Origin: a bacterium
Lineage (GTDB): Bacteria; Acidobacteriota; Polarisedimenticolia; Polarisedimenticolales; Polarisedimenticolaceae
Direction: 5' to 3'
Length of the DNA: 64,000 nt
NCBI GenBank assembly: GCA_024226515.1
Contig: JAAELQ010000200.1
Coordinates: 24,548-88,547, forward strand
Shown here: piece by piece, positions 16,509 to 28,302 of the stretch
How the letters are laid out: each line of letters opens with the position of its first letter
Position numbering within the stretch: position 1 is the first letter of the stretch
Program-made: the position numbers and the translations under genes
The notes under the pieces: model-generated
What the model saw: only the letters and a program-made list of their open reading frames with translations
What the model was told of the DNA's origin: nothing
The model's database searches: none

Positions 16509-18073
16509 CGTCGCGTCGCATCCCGTGGCACCGCAGCCTCACCTTCCGGCTGACCATCCTGACGGCGGCGGCGCTGCTGGCGTTCCACTTTCTCGGCGGG
16601 CCGGTGTACGAGCTGGCGCTGCGCGCGGCCGGCCAACCCGGGCCGGAGGGTCCGATCTATCTGCTCTCCGACACGGAGTTCGAAGAGGAGCAGAGCCACT
16701 TCCTCGCCGAGGCGCTGGCCGTGGCGACGGTGCGCGACGCGGGTGGCCAGTGGGCCTTCGACGAGACCGCGCTACGCGCCGTGTCCGCGCTGTACCCGGC
16801 CGACCTCGACGCGTTCGTCCTGCTCGACACGCAGAATCGCGTTCTCGCCGCCAGCGAGGGCGTGCCCTGGCAGACCGGCAGTACGTGGCCGTTCGAAGCG
16901 CGACACCACGCCGAGGTGGAGATCCCCGGTGACCCGGTTCGTTACGGGCACGCGATCTCGAAGGAGATCGAAGAGCCCGTGCGCGGAACGGTGATCTACA
17001 TGCAGTTCTATGACGAGTCCACGGCCGCGAGCGACCCGTTCTGCGCCGTCGAGGCCTCGCGCCTCGATCCGTCCCTCGGCGTCATGCTGTTCGCCGACGA
17101 GGAGGAGATGGAGGCCTCGTTCGACCGTGAGTCGCGCTTGCTGGACGCCGTGACGATCGCCATCACGGTCGCGATCGCGCTGGCGCTGGGCTTCGTCATC
17201 TCGCGCTGGGTCACGCGCAGGCTGACCCGTCTGTCGGAGGAGGTCGCAGCGCCCGTGAGCGACCGCGGCGCGTTGCCCGGTCCGTTCGTCGCATCGGGGC
17301 GCGACGAGATCGCCGTGCTGGCACGCACGATGAACTCGATGCGCGAGCGGATCGCGGAGCTGGTCGGTGGGCTCGAGTCGCGCGACGTCAGCCACCGCGA
17401 GTGGGTGGCCCAGGTGTCGCACGACCTGCGCACGCCGCTGACCGCGCTGCTGGTCTGCATCGACCAGATCGAGATGGAGCTGGATCAGAAGTCCGACGCC
17501 ACCACCGAGGTGACGCTGCGCGGCCTGCTGCAGGTGGCGCGGCTCGACGCCGGGCGCGTCCAGGCACTGGCCGACGACCTGTTCGAGATCGCGCGGCTCG
17601 ACGCGGGCGACGAGCTGCAGCTCGAGTCGGTGCCGCCGGGCGAGCTCGTGCGCAAGGCGGCGCGCGGGCTGCAACCGCTCGCGGCGCAGCGCGAGCTGGA
17701 TCTACGCGTGGAGGTCGCGCAGGGATTGCCCGAGCTCACCGCCGACGGCCGGCGGTTGATGCGCGCGATCGAGAACCTGATGCGCAACGCGATCCAGCAC
17801 GCCGACGGTCAGGTCGTGGTGGCGGCCGGGGCCGAGAACGGCTGCGTCGTCTTCCGCGTGGACGACGACGGGCCGGGTCTGGGCGACATTGCCGGCGCCG
17901 TGCGCTGGGAGCTGCTGCGCGATCAGAAGAGCCGCCGCGACTCCGCCGGGCTCGGCCTCGTGGTCACGCGGCGCGTCGCGGAGGCGCACGACGGATCGGT
18001 CGGGGCGGCCAACCGTCCCACGGGCGGTGCGTCGGTCTGGTTCTCGATCCCGCTCGGCTCCGCGCCGGACTAG
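16505..18073 (+). CDS. Sensor histidine kinase
   Basis: Inner-membrane sensor kinase of 522 residues, partner of the preceding response regulator. A first membrane segment lies at about residues 12-32, followed by a periplasmic sensor region of roughly 170 residues and a second membrane segment (AVTIAITVAIALALGFVISRW). A HAMP-like region precedes the H-box VAQVSHDLRTPLTALL with the phosphorylated H306. The ATPase part shows the N-box ENLMRNAIQHADG and the G-boxes VDDDGPGLGD and SAGLGLVV. The signal sensed is unknown. Its stop overlaps by 4 nt the stop of the convergent P-domain gene. Confidence 0.93.
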   Translation: MTSRRIPWHRSLTFRLTILTAAALLAFHFLGGPVYELALRAAGQPGPEGPIYLLSDTEFEEEQSHFLAEALAVATVRDAGGQWAFDETALRAVSALYPADLDAFVLLDTQNRVLAASEGVPWQTGSTWPFEARHHAEVEIPGDPVRYGHAISKEIEEPVRGTVIYMQFYDESTAASDPFCAVEASRLDPSLGVMLFADEEEMEASFDRESRLLDAVTIAITVAIALALGFVISRWVTRRLTRLSEEVAAPVSDRGALPGPFVASGRDEIAVLARTMNSMRERIAELVGGLESRDVSHREWVAQVSHDLRTPLTALLVCIDQIEMELDQKSDATTEVTLRGLLQVARLDAGRVQALADDLFEIARLDAGDELQLESVPPGELVRKAARGLQPLAAQRELDLRVEVAQGLPELTADGRRLMRAIENLMRNAIQHADGQVVVAAGAENGCVVFRVDDDGPGLGDIAGAVRWELLRDQKSRRDSAGLGLVVTRRVAEAHDGSVGAANRPTGGASVWFSIPLGSAPD

Positions 18074-19662
18074 TCGATCTCGTCGAGCTCGAGCAGGCCT
18101 TCCGACTCGCTCGCCGCTCTCCGTCCGGACGCCCGAAACGCCCCGGCGTCCGCGCCGCTCTCCGAGTCCTCATCGGGCCCGGGCGGATCCGGCAGCGTGG
18201 TCGGCGGGGCGGAGGGACAGGACGGGCAGACGGTCGTGCCCTCACGAAGAATCAGCGACCACGACGTCAGCCAGCCGGTGAATCCGCCGTTCTCGTCGTC
18301 CACGAACAGAGACCACGTTCCGTCGATCGTCTGCAGATCGAAGTCGGACAGGAAGCTGGTGAATCCGTTGGTCAGCGCCGGCGGGATGCTGCCGGTCGTC
18401 GGCTCGCCGTTGCCGCAAGACCACTGCGTCCCCTCGTCGTCGGAGACGATGTCGAGCAGGGAATCGTCCCCGCAGTTACGGTTCCACAGTACGACCTCGG
18501 TTCCGGTCTCCACGTGGGTCAGGGCGGCACGGAGGTCGCCGATCCAGGGGTGCGTCAACACCAGGGCGACGTCGAGATCTCCGATGAGTCGACCGTCTTC
18601 GGACACGACGATCTCGTCGCTCACACCCGTGGGATCGTTGTCGAAGATCGGCAGGTTCGGCGATGAAGAGAATACGGTCGAGGCATCCGACATGACGATG
18701 CACGGAGCGTCGTCTCCCTGATAGGCGCCTCCGGCGAGCAGGCACTCGTCCTCCTCCAGGACCTGGCAGTCGAAATCGGCGCAGATAGTGAACACCTCTT
18801 CGGACGCTCCCGCGGCGGTCAACTCGTCGCAGTTGTCGAAGCAGCACGCACCCGTAAGAGGAAGCGGAGGGACGGGGTTGCAGAAGCTCCCCTCCGCGGG
18901 GCATGGCTCCCCGGGGACGATAGCCAACTCGAAGGGGCCGGTCGCGCCGTTGAAGCCGTGAACCAGAATGTGATGGGTTGCATTCTCCTCGACACAGAAC
19001 GTGACCGAGGATGTCCAGTTCGCGCAATCGACACCGTCGTCGTTTCCGTTGATACAATCCAAATCCTCGCAATCACGGCAGAAGACACTGATCTTGGTGT
19101 CGAACTCGGCCGATCCGGTTGCGGGGTTCCCGTCATTGCAGGTCGAGAAGGTGACCGTGGTGGCTTCACTTACCGTCAGGTCGTACCACAGACCCCGTCC
19201 ACCCTCCGTGATCTCGGTGCCGCAGAAACCACCGTCCGTCTGTTCCGGGTCGATCACGCCGGCGCCGGTGGTGTCCCCGGCGGCGACGTCGCCCAGATTC
19301 ACCTCGGCTGCGTTCTGGCACAGGTTCTGCCCGCCCTGTTGATAGAGCCGGATCTGTACGGTTGCAACGGACAGTTCTTGCGGTAGCAGCACGATGTGCG
19401 GGTTGTACGCGGCGATTCTGCCGGAAGCGCGGAAGGTGATCTTACCGCCGGGACTCGCGACGAACTCGTAGACGCCATCGGGGTGGTCCGAGGCGCTCGC
19501 TCGCTCCGAGCTCGTGTCCGTCGAAGCGACGACGTCGAGCCCGGTCAGCAGGTTGCCCGCGGAGTCGTAGAACTCGACCGTGACGGTGCCTGTCTCCTCG
19601 GACGAGACGACAGTACCGGCGACGGCGACGATCGCCGCCAGCAGCACGATCCGTGCGCGCAT
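18070..19662 (-). CDS. Secreted protein with a proprotein-convertase P-domain, no protease domain
   Basis: Exported protein of 530 residues with signal peptide RIVLLAAIVAVAGTVVS. Residues about 25-110 resemble a carboxypeptidase-regulatory or Ig-like beta fold (TVTVEFYDSAGNLLTGLDVV). A Cys-rich middle region (115-330) resembles bacterial pre-peptidase-like segments. Residues about 335-475 match the P/Homo B domain: GLIGDLDV-type strands (DGRLIGDLDVALVLTHPWIG, ALTHVETGTEVVLW) and DGTWSLFVDDENGGFTGWLTSW. The C-terminal 50 residues are Pro, Ser, Arg and Glu-rich. P-domains normally follow a subtilisin-type catalytic domain; none is encoded here. AGGAGG precedes the ATG. It may be a calcium-binding or adhesive surface protein. 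Its stop overlaps the kinase stop. Confidence 0.82.
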   Translation of the reverse strand: MRARIVLLAAIVAVAGTVVSSEETGTVTVEFYDSAGNLLTGLDVVASTDTSSERASASDHPDGVYEFVASPGGKITFRASGRIAAYNPHIVLLPQELSVATVQIRLYQQGGQNLCQNAAEVNLGDVAAGDTTGAGVIDPEQTDGGFCGTEITEGGRGLWYDLTVSEATTVTFSTCNDGNPATGSAEFDTKISVFCRDCEDLDCINGNDDGVDCANWTSSVTFCVEENATHHILVHGFNGATGPFELAIVPGEPCPAEGSFCNPVPPLPLTGACCFDNCDELTAAGASEEVFTICADFDCQVLEEDECLLAGGAYQGDDAPCIVMSDASTVFSSSPNLPIFDNDPTGVSDEIVVSEDGRLIGDLDVALVLTHPWIGDLRAALTHVETGTEVVLWNRNCGDDSLLDIVSDDEGTQWSCGNGEPTTGSIPPALTNGFTSFLSDFDLQTIDGTWSLFVDDENGGFTGWLTSWSLILREGTTVCPSCPSAPPTTLPDPPGPDEDSESGADAGAFRASGRRAASESEGLLELDEID

Positions 19663-19758
19663 GGTTCGATCCTCCTGTACAACCGTTGCGCACGATCATA
19701 CGGCGAAACGGCGAAGGTGGGAAGGAACCTGCTTGCGGGGGCGACAAAAACTACGGGA

Positions 19759-21270
19759 TCAGCTGCTGGAAGCGGGCTCGGCCGGAGCCTCGATCTTCTC
19801 CTCGGAGGTCTTCTCGCCGTCGTACCCCAGGCGCACGCCCTCGTCGCCGCGGATCGTCTCGAGCCGCACGGGTCGGCGCCACAGCGCGACGAGGTTCTCC
19901 AGCACTTCCTTGGCCCAGTCCCAGCGTAAGTCCACGCCGACGTGGCGGTGCGTCAGCAACAACTCGCCGCGGTTGGCGTAGTTGGCGTCGACGATCTCGA
20001 TCACGGGGCGCCCGCCGTTGGTGAACTGGAACAGCATCGCCTGCTTGACCTGCTCGTACTCGCGCGTGGAGACGACGGTCTTCTTGGACTTGGGGTCCTG
20101 CTTGGTCACGAACAGCTTGTGCTCCTCGCAGAACTCCGGCGTGAGGAACTCGTCGAGGAAGGTGGCGTCGCAGTGTACGCGGCGCACCTCGAAGATCTTG
20201 TCGCGGCCCTGGTTCGTCTCGCGGTTCCAGTTCGAGCGCTCGGCCATGCTCTCGCAGGCCTCCCACTGCGGTCCGAACTGGCCGCGGTCCCAGCGGCGCT
20301 CGATGTCGCGGAACAGCTCCAGCCCCAGCTTGTACGGGTTGAGCTGTCCGGGCTGCGTGGCGACGGTGCCCGAGTGGTGGTCGGCGTAGTCGATGACCTC
20401 GGCGTCGGTCAGCACGCGCTGCGTCATGATCTTGCTGTGCCAGTACGAGGCCCAGCCCTCGTTCATCACCTTGGTCTGGCGCTGCGGCAGGAAGTAGTAC
20501 GCCTCCTCGATGATCATGCTGAGGACGTCGCGCTCCCAGTTCTCGAGCGGCGCGTGCGTCATGACGAAGCTCAGCACGTCGCGTTCGGGCGAGAGGGGAA
20601 AGCGTTTGGCGGCGTTCCTGGCCTCTTCCAGCTGGCGTCGCTGCTCTTCGAGATACTCCGGAGGGTTGACGTAACGGTCCATGTAGGCCTTGGCCGGCAT
20701 ACGTCCGACCTCGTCTTCCGAGCTCGGCGCGGGCTCCTCGCTGCGTTGGCCCGCCTGCAGGAAGACGGCGTTGGGGTCGATCAGGTCGTCCGCCGTGAGA
20801 CACGCGTCGATGAACTTCTCCACGCGCTCGACGCCGTGGCGTTCCTGATAGCGCCAGACGCGAGTGGCGTGGTTCGCCATCTCGTCGATCATCTTCCGGT
20901 TGGTGTGCGCGAAGTACATGTTGTTGAGGAAGAAGTCGGCGTGGCCGTACACGTGCGCCATGACCAGCTTCTGGTCCAGCATCATGTTGCCTTCGAGCAG
21001 GTAGGCGTAGGTGGGATCGTTGTTGATCACCATCTCGTAGATCTTGTGCAGCCCGTACTCGTAGCTCTTGCTGAGCTGGTTGTACTCCATACCGAAGCGA
21101 TAGTGCGGGTAGCGCGTGGGGAACCCGCCGTAGGCGGCCAGCGCGTTCATCTGCTCGTAGTCCACCATCTCGAACACGGTCTGGAAGTAGGTCAGACCGT
21201 ACTCGCGGGCGATGGCCTCGATCTTCACCTGAGCCTCGGCCAGCTCTTGCGGTAAGGGCTTGGGGTGCAT
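19759..21270 (-). CDS. spoVR: SpoVR family protein
   Basis: Cytoplasmic protein of 503 residues matching SpoVR/YcgB (YGLTYFQTVFEMVDYEQMNA at 24-43, LLEGNMMLDQKLVMAHVYGH, WASYWHSKIM, HPY-type NPYKLGLELFRDIE). The family was named from Bacillus spore cortex defects, yet it is widespread in non-sporulating bacteria, where it accompanies the PrkA kinase and YhbH/YeaH; its biochemical activity is not established. It is the last gene of the prkA-yhbH-spoVR operon, starting 1 nt after the yhbH stop. A stress or stationary-phase role is inferred from the conserved partnership. Confidence 0.95.
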   Translation of the reverse strand: MHPKPLPQELAEAQVKIEAIAREYGLTYFQTVFEMVDYEQMNALAAYGGFPTRYPHYRFGMEYNQLSKSYEYGLHKIYEMVINNDPTYAYLLEGNMMLDQKLVMAHVYGHADFFLNNMYFAHTNRKMIDEMANHATRVWRYQERHGVERVEKFIDACLTADDLIDPNAVFLQAGQRSEEPAPSSEDEVGRMPAKAYMDRYVNPPEYLEEQRRQLEEARNAAKRFPLSPERDVLSFVMTHAPLENWERDVLSMIIEEAYYFLPQRQTKVMNEGWASYWHSKIMTQRVLTDAEVIDYADHHSGTVATQPGQLNPYKLGLELFRDIERRWDRGQFGPQWEACESMAERSNWNRETNQGRDKIFEVRRVHCDATFLDEFLTPEFCEEHKLFVTKQDPKSKKTVVSTREYEQVKQAMLFQFTNGGRPVIEIVDANYANRGELLLTHRHVGVDLRWDWAKEVLENLVALWRRPVRLETIRGDEGVRLGYDGEKTSEEKIEAPAEPASSS

Positions 21271-21271
21271 G

Positions 21272-22342
<1,071 letters not shown>

Positions 22343-22350
22343 GGAACGCC

Positions 22351-24402
<2,052 letters not shown>

Positions 24403-24456
24403 GGTCGATCCTCCGTAACGCACACGCCGAAGTTCGTAACAAACTGCGGTAATTAG

Positions 24457-24485
24457 AACCTAGAACCGGCGGCGGTCAGCGTCAA
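24457..24485 (-). promoter_or_regulatory. Candidate promoter of the prkA-yhbH-spoVR operon
   Basis: Read on the minus strand, TTGACG (24485-24480) is followed after exactly 17 nt by TAGGTT (24462-24457), which leaves a 54-nt leader before prkA. The region is more AT-rich than its surroundings. The -35 is near consensus but the -10 is weak; a stress sigma factor could use a different site nearby. Confidence 0.4.
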
Positions 24486-24600
24486 ACGCAATAAAGAGGC
24501 TATTGTTGAAAATGCCGACAACCCGGTGTTTTGTTTCCACGTGGGAGACGAACTGCTGCGTGAAATACACGCAACCGGGGCGTGGCGGTCGAGGGGGAGT

Positions 24601-25845
24601 GTGCGTCAGAAAGCCCGGAGTGACGGACAATCCGACACTGCCGACGTCGCGGTGATCGGCGGAGGAATCGTCGGACTGGCGACGGCGCTGTCGTTGAGCC
24701 GCGCGGGTGTGTCGGTCGCGGTGCTCGAGGCCGAGCGGCGCGTGGCCGCGCACCAGACCGGGCACAACAGCGGCGTCGTGCACTCCGGTTTGTACTACAA
24801 ACCCGGATCGTCCAAGGCGCGCAACTGCGTCGCGGGTCGTGAGGCGATGTTCCGCTTCTGCGAGGAGAACGCGATTCCCCACGAACGCTGCGGCAAGCTC
24901 GTCGTCGCTACCGAGCGTGACGAGGTGGGACGACTCGACGAGCTCGAACGGCGCGGCCGAGAGAACGGTCTCACCGGATTGCGCCGACTCGACCCCGCCG
25001 GCATCCGCGAGCTCGAGCCGCATGCCGCCGGCATCGCCGCGCTGCACGTCCCCGAGACCGGCATCGTCGACTTCGAGGCCGTCGCGCGCGCGCTCGGCGC
25101 GAAGCTGCGCGAGTCGGGCGTTCCGATCGTGACCGGAGCGCGCATCCGTCGCGTCGACACGTCGGGCGATGGGTTCGCGCTGCACTGGGACAGGGGGGTG
25201 TGGGCCGCCCGGCACGTCGTCAACTGCGCGGGGCTGCACTCCGATCGCGTCGCGCGCATGTGCGGGCTGCGGCCCCGTGTGCGCATCGTCCCGATCCGCG
25301 GCGAGTACTACCGGCTGCGCCCCGCGCGGGCGTGCCTGGTGCGCAACCTGATCTACCCCGTCCCGGACCCGCAGCTCCCGTTCCTCGGCGTGCACCTGAC
25401 GCGTCGGATCGGCGGCGAGGTCGAGGCCGGACCCAACGCGGTGCTCGCGTTCAAGCGCGAGGGCTACCGGCGCGGCGACATCTCGCTGCGCGACCTCGCC
25501 GAGACGCTGGCCTGGCCCGGGTTCTGGAAGCTGGCCCTGCGCCACGGGCGCCTCGCGGCGGCCGAGGCGCGTCGCTCGACGAGCCGCCGCGCCTTCGTGC
25601 GCGCGGCACAGAGGCTCGTTCCGGAGATCGGGGACGACGACCTGCGGCGGCACGGCGCCGGGGTGCGGGCCCAGGCGGTCCGGGCCGACGGCGCGCTACA
25701 CGACGATTTCGAGATCCTGGAGGCGCCGCGGATGCTGCACGTGCTGAACGCGCCCTCGCCGGCGGCCACCGCGTCGCTCGAGATCGGCCGCGAGCTGGCC
25801 GGGCGGGCGGCGAAGAGCTTCGGTCTCGAGATTCCGGGCGCGTAA
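24601..25845 (+). CDS. lhgO: L-2-hydroxyglutarate oxidase (LhgO-type FAD oxidoreductase)
   Basis: FAD-dependent oxidoreductase of the DAO family that oxidises L-2-hydroxyglutarate to 2-oxoglutarate and feeds electrons to the membrane. The N-terminal Rossmann motif is AVIGGGIVGLATALSLS, followed by the family segment HQTGHNSGVVHSGLYYKPGS; later come VNCAGLHSDRVARMCG, IRGEYY, NLIYPVPDPQLPFLGVHLTR and AGVRAQAV. I chose GTG 24601, which gives 414 residues, because GAGGGGGAG precedes it, though only 2-3 nt away. Two in-frame GTGs (24526, 24541) would add 20-25 residues without a visible ribosome-binding site. It is the first gene of a plus-strand run up to 28.3 kb and divergent from prkA. Confidence 0.9.
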   Translation: MRQKARSDGQSDTADVAVIGGGIVGLATALSLSRAGVSVAVLEAERRVAAHQTGHNSGVVHSGLYYKPGSSKARNCVAGREAMFRFCEENAIPHERCGKLVVATERDEVGRLDELERRGRENGLTGLRRLDPAGIRELEPHAAGIAALHVPETGIVDFEAVARALGAKLRESGVPIVTGARIRRVDTSGDGFALHWDRGVWAARHVVNCAGLHSDRVARMCGLRPRVRIVPIRGEYYRLRPARACLVRNLIYPVPDPQLPFLGVHLTRRIGGEVEAGPNAVLAFKREGYRRGDISLRDLAETLAWPGFWKLALRHGRLAAAEARRSTSRRAFVRAAQRLVPEIGDDDLRRHGAGVRAQAVRADGALHDDFEILEAPRMLHVLNAPSPAATASLEIGRELAGRAAKSFGLEIPGA

Positions 25846-25873
25846 CGCGGTCGCGCACTATATATTCGACGCC

Positions 25874-26440
25874 ATGGGGTTCCGCATCGAATCGCGCCAT
25901 CTGGGCGAGATCACCGTCGTGCAGCCCGACGTCTACGAAGACGCCCGCGGGTTCTTCGTCGAGGTCTTCCGCACCGATCGTTTCGCGGAGCTGGGCCTGC
26001 CGGCGGAGTTCGTGCAGGACAACCACTCGCGATCCGGCCGGGGCGTGCTGCGCGGGCTGCACTTCCAGTACGACCCGAAGATGAGCAAGGTGATGCGGGT
26101 GACCCAGGGCGCGGCCTGGCTGGTCGCCGTCGACATCCGCCCCGGCTCGCCGACGCTGGGCGGCTGGTACGGCCGCGAGGTCAGCGCCGAGAACAAACTG
26201 CAGATCTGGGCCCCGCCCGGTTTCGCGCGCGGGTTTTGCGTCCTGAGCGAGACCGCCGAGATCCAGTACAAGTGCACGGCGGTCTATAACAAGGATGGCG
26301 AGGGCGGGATCCGCTGGGACGACCCGGCGCTCGGGATCGACTGGCCGGTGACGGACCCGTTGCTGTCCGAGAAGGACACCGCGGCGCCCACGCTCGCCGA
26401 GTGGCTCGAGCGGCCCGAGGCGCAACACTTCAAGTTCTAG
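25874..26440 (+). CDS. rfbC: dTDP-4-dehydrorhamnose 3,5-epimerase
   Basis: RmlC/RfbC cupin epimerase of 188 residues, used in making dTDP-L-rhamnose for surface polysaccharides. Motifs present: EDARGFFVE, QDNHSRS, GVLRGLHFQ with the active-site H63, IWAPPGFARGFCVLS, and the Tyr in EIQYKCTAVYN. The usual GFAHGF has Arg in place of His here. A TATATT (25861-25866) stands only 7 nt before the ATG and no Shine-Dalgarno is visible, so a leaderless message or transcription from lhgO is possible. The other rhamnose genes (rfbA, rfbB, rfbD) are not in the window, so the end product is uncertain. Confidence 0.92.
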   Translation: MGFRIESRHLGEITVVQPDVYEDARGFFVEVFRTDRFAELGLPAEFVQDNHSRSGRGVLRGLHFQYDPKMSKVMRVTQGAAWLVAVDIRPGSPTLGGWYGREVSAENKLQIWAPPGFARGFCVLSETAEIQYKCTAVYNKDGEGGIRWDDPALGIDWPVTDPLLSEKDTAAPTLAEWLERPEAQHFKF

Positions 26441-26450
26441 GGGAGGGTCG

Positions 26451-27314
26451 ATGTTCGATGCCGCCGTCCGCGCCGTCATCGACGGCGACTCCGCCACGTT
26501 GCGCTCGTTGCTCGGAGATCGGCCCGACCTGATCCGCGCGCGCTCGACGTCCGAGCACGGGTCGACGCTGCTGCACTACGTCTCGGCCAACGGCATCGAG
26601 GACGAGCTACAGCGGACACCGGCCAACGCGGTGGAGATCGCCGAGATCCTGCTCGAGGTCGGTGCGGAGGCCGATGCGCTGCAGGGCACTTACGACGGTG
26701 GCTGGACCTCGACCCCGCTGGCCCTGCTCTGCTCCAGCGGTCACCCGCACGAACGCGGAAACCATGCCGAGCTGGTCGAGGCGTTGATCCGCGGCGGCGC
26801 GGCGGTCAACGGAATCGACGGCGACGGTTGCCCGCTCAACACGGCGCTCAGCTTTCGCTATCCGGCGGTCGTCGCCGTGCTCGGCCGCCACGGGGCGCGT
26901 CCCGCCAACGTGGTCGACGCGGCGGCACTCGGAGCTCTCGACCGTCTACGCGAGATGCTCGACGCCGGCCCGGAAGACCCGACGCAGCGCTTCGTCGACC
27001 CGTTCCGGCATGTCGCCGAGGGGTCGCAGGCGCTCGAGCTCGCGCTGGGGAAGGCCTGCCTCTGCGGGCAACTCGGCGCCGCGAGCCTGCTGATCGAGCG
27101 CGGCGTCGACGTCGACGCGGTGACGATCCAGCACGGCGCACGCCCGATCCACGAGGCGGCTCACGGCGGGAGCGTCGAGCTTACGCGCCTACTGCTCGAC
27201 CACGGCGCCGACACCACGAAGCGGGACACGTTCTGGAACGGGCTGCCGGCCGACTGGGCCCGCGCCCGTGGCCACCTGGAGCTGTGCGACACCCTCAGGA
27301 ATGAGTCAGAATAG
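26451..27314 (+). CDS. Ankyrin-repeat protein
   Basis: A 287-residue protein with no signal peptide that consists largely of ankyrin-type helical repeats. Clear copies are TLLHYVSANG...AEILLEVGAEADALQ, the segment AELVEALIRGGAAVNGIDGDG, SQALELALGKACLCGQLGAA...LIERGVDVDAV, and ARPIHEAAHGGSVELTRLLL followed by DHGADTTKRD. Ankyrin repeats bind other proteins; no catalytic motif is visible. GGAGGG precedes the ATG, 10 nt after the rfbC stop, so the two genes are probably co-transcribed. Function unknown. Confidence 0.9.
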   Translation: MFDAAVRAVIDGDSATLRSLLGDRPDLIRARSTSEHGSTLLHYVSANGIEDELQRTPANAVEIAEILLEVGAEADALQGTYDGGWTSTPLALLCSSGHPHERGNHAELVEALIRGGAAVNGIDGDGCPLNTALSFRYPAVVAVLGRHGARPANVVDAAALGALDRLREMLDAGPEDPTQRFVDPFRHVAEGSQALELALGKACLCGQLGAASLLIERGVDVDAVTIQHGARPIHEAAHGGSVELTRLLLDHGADTTKRDTFWNGLPADWARARGHLELCDTLRNESE

Positions 27315-27334
27315 AGAGGAACCCCGGAGGCGAC

Positions 27335-27910
27335 TTGAAGCGCACGCTCATCCTCGTTCTCGCAACGCTGTTGCTGCTGCCCGGCGCCGTGGCGCTCCCC
27401 GCGTCGGCGGCGCCGCTGGACCTGCGTGATCTCGAGGGCGAGCGGCACGACCCGCTGGACGCGGCCGACCGCGTGACGGTGTTCCTGTTCGCGCGCACCG
27501 ACTGCCCGATCTCCAACCGTTACGCGCCGGAGGTCAAGCGGCTGCACGCCGAGTACGCGCCGCGCGACGTCGACTTCTTTCTGGTCTACCCGGACCCCGA
27601 CGAGCCGATCGACGAGATCCGCAAGCACATGCAGGATTACGGCTACGAGTTCCCCGCATTGCGCGACCCGCGTCACGAGCTGGTCGAGCTGTCGGGAGCC
27701 GTCGTGACGCCCGAGGCGGCGCTGTTCTCCGCGGAGGGCAAGCTGGTCTATCGCGGCCGCATCGACGATCTGTACGTCGACTTCGGCAAGCGCCGGTCCA
27801 CGCCGTCGGTGCGCGACCTGAAGCTGTCGCTCGATGCCGTCCTGGCGGGCAAGCCCGTGCCGCAGGCGACGACGCGCGCTGTGGGTTGCTACATCCCGCC
27901 GCTGGACTGA
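27335..27910 (+). CDS. Secreted redoxin-domain protein
   Basis: Exported thioredoxin-fold protein of 191 residues. A signal peptide (LILVLATLLLLPGAVALPAS) is followed by a redoxin domain with VFLFARTDCPISNRYAPEV, in which a single Cys replaces the CxxC of thioredoxin, and by GAVVTPEAALFSAEGKLVYR near the fold end. A second Cys sits in VGCYIPP at the C-terminus, a pairing seen in similar secreted redoxins. The start is TTG 27335, chosen because GGAGG lies 4 nt upstream and the signal peptide begins at once. It begins 20 nt after the ankyrin gene and ends 1 nt before the ACT gene. Substrate unknown. Confidence 0.87.
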   Translation: MKRTLILVLATLLLLPGAVALPASAAPLDLRDLEGERHDPLDAADRVTVFLFARTDCPISNRYAPEVKRLHAEYAPRDVDFFLVYPDPDEPIDEIRKHMQDYGYEFPALRDPRHELVELSGAVVTPEAALFSAEGKLVYRGRIDDLYVDFGKRRSTPSVRDLKLSLDAVLAGKPVPQATTRAVGCYIPPLD

Positions 27911-27911
27911 A

Positions 27912-28298
27912 ATGACGCTCGACGTACTTCCGGATCGCTACGCGATCGCCCGGTTTCCGGCCGATCACGATACCTCGACGCTGCTGCGCGGTGCGTTCCA
28001 CTCGGTGACGCACACCGTCGACGAGACGTCCGTCGTGTGTGACGAGTCCAGCGTTCCGGAGAACGCGCGCGTCGAGCGCGGCTGGCGCGCGCTGCGCGTA
28101 CGCGGGACGCTCGAGTTCTCGCAGGTCGGCGTGCTGTCCGGCCTGGCGCACCCGTTGCGCGAGGCGGGAATCAGTATCTTCGTCGTGTCGACGTTCGATA
28201 CGGACTATCTGTTCGTGTTGCAGGTCGACCTGCAGCGAGCCGTCGAGGCCCTGCAGGAGGCGGGCCACGAGATCGCGAGCAGCGACCGCGATCGCTGA
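27912..28298 (+). CDS. ACT-domain (CASTOR-like) protein
   Basis: A 128-residue protein whose second half (WRALRVRGTLEFSQVGVLSG, LAHPLREAGISIFVVSTFDTDYLFV) matches the C-terminal ACT-type ligand-binding domain of the CASTOR/COG3603 family, which is thought to sense amino acids or other small molecules. There is no signal peptide and no catalytic motif. The ATG is 1 nt after the redoxin stop, so it is translated from the same message. It ends 4 nt before the convergent glycosyltransferase gene's stop. Ligand unknown. Confidence 0.85.
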   Translation: MTLDVLPDRYAIARFPADHDTSTLLRGAFHSVTHTVDETSVVCDESSVPENARVERGWRALRVRGTLEFSQVGVLSGLAHPLREAGISIFVVSTFDTDYLFVLQVDLQRAVEALQEAGHEIASSDRDR

Positions 28299-28302
28299 CC
28301 GA

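Noticed and set aside
24537..24544. CCACGTGG palindrome upstream of lhgO
   Set aside because: An isolated 8-bp palindrome is expected by chance in a sequence of this length and has no second copy nearby.
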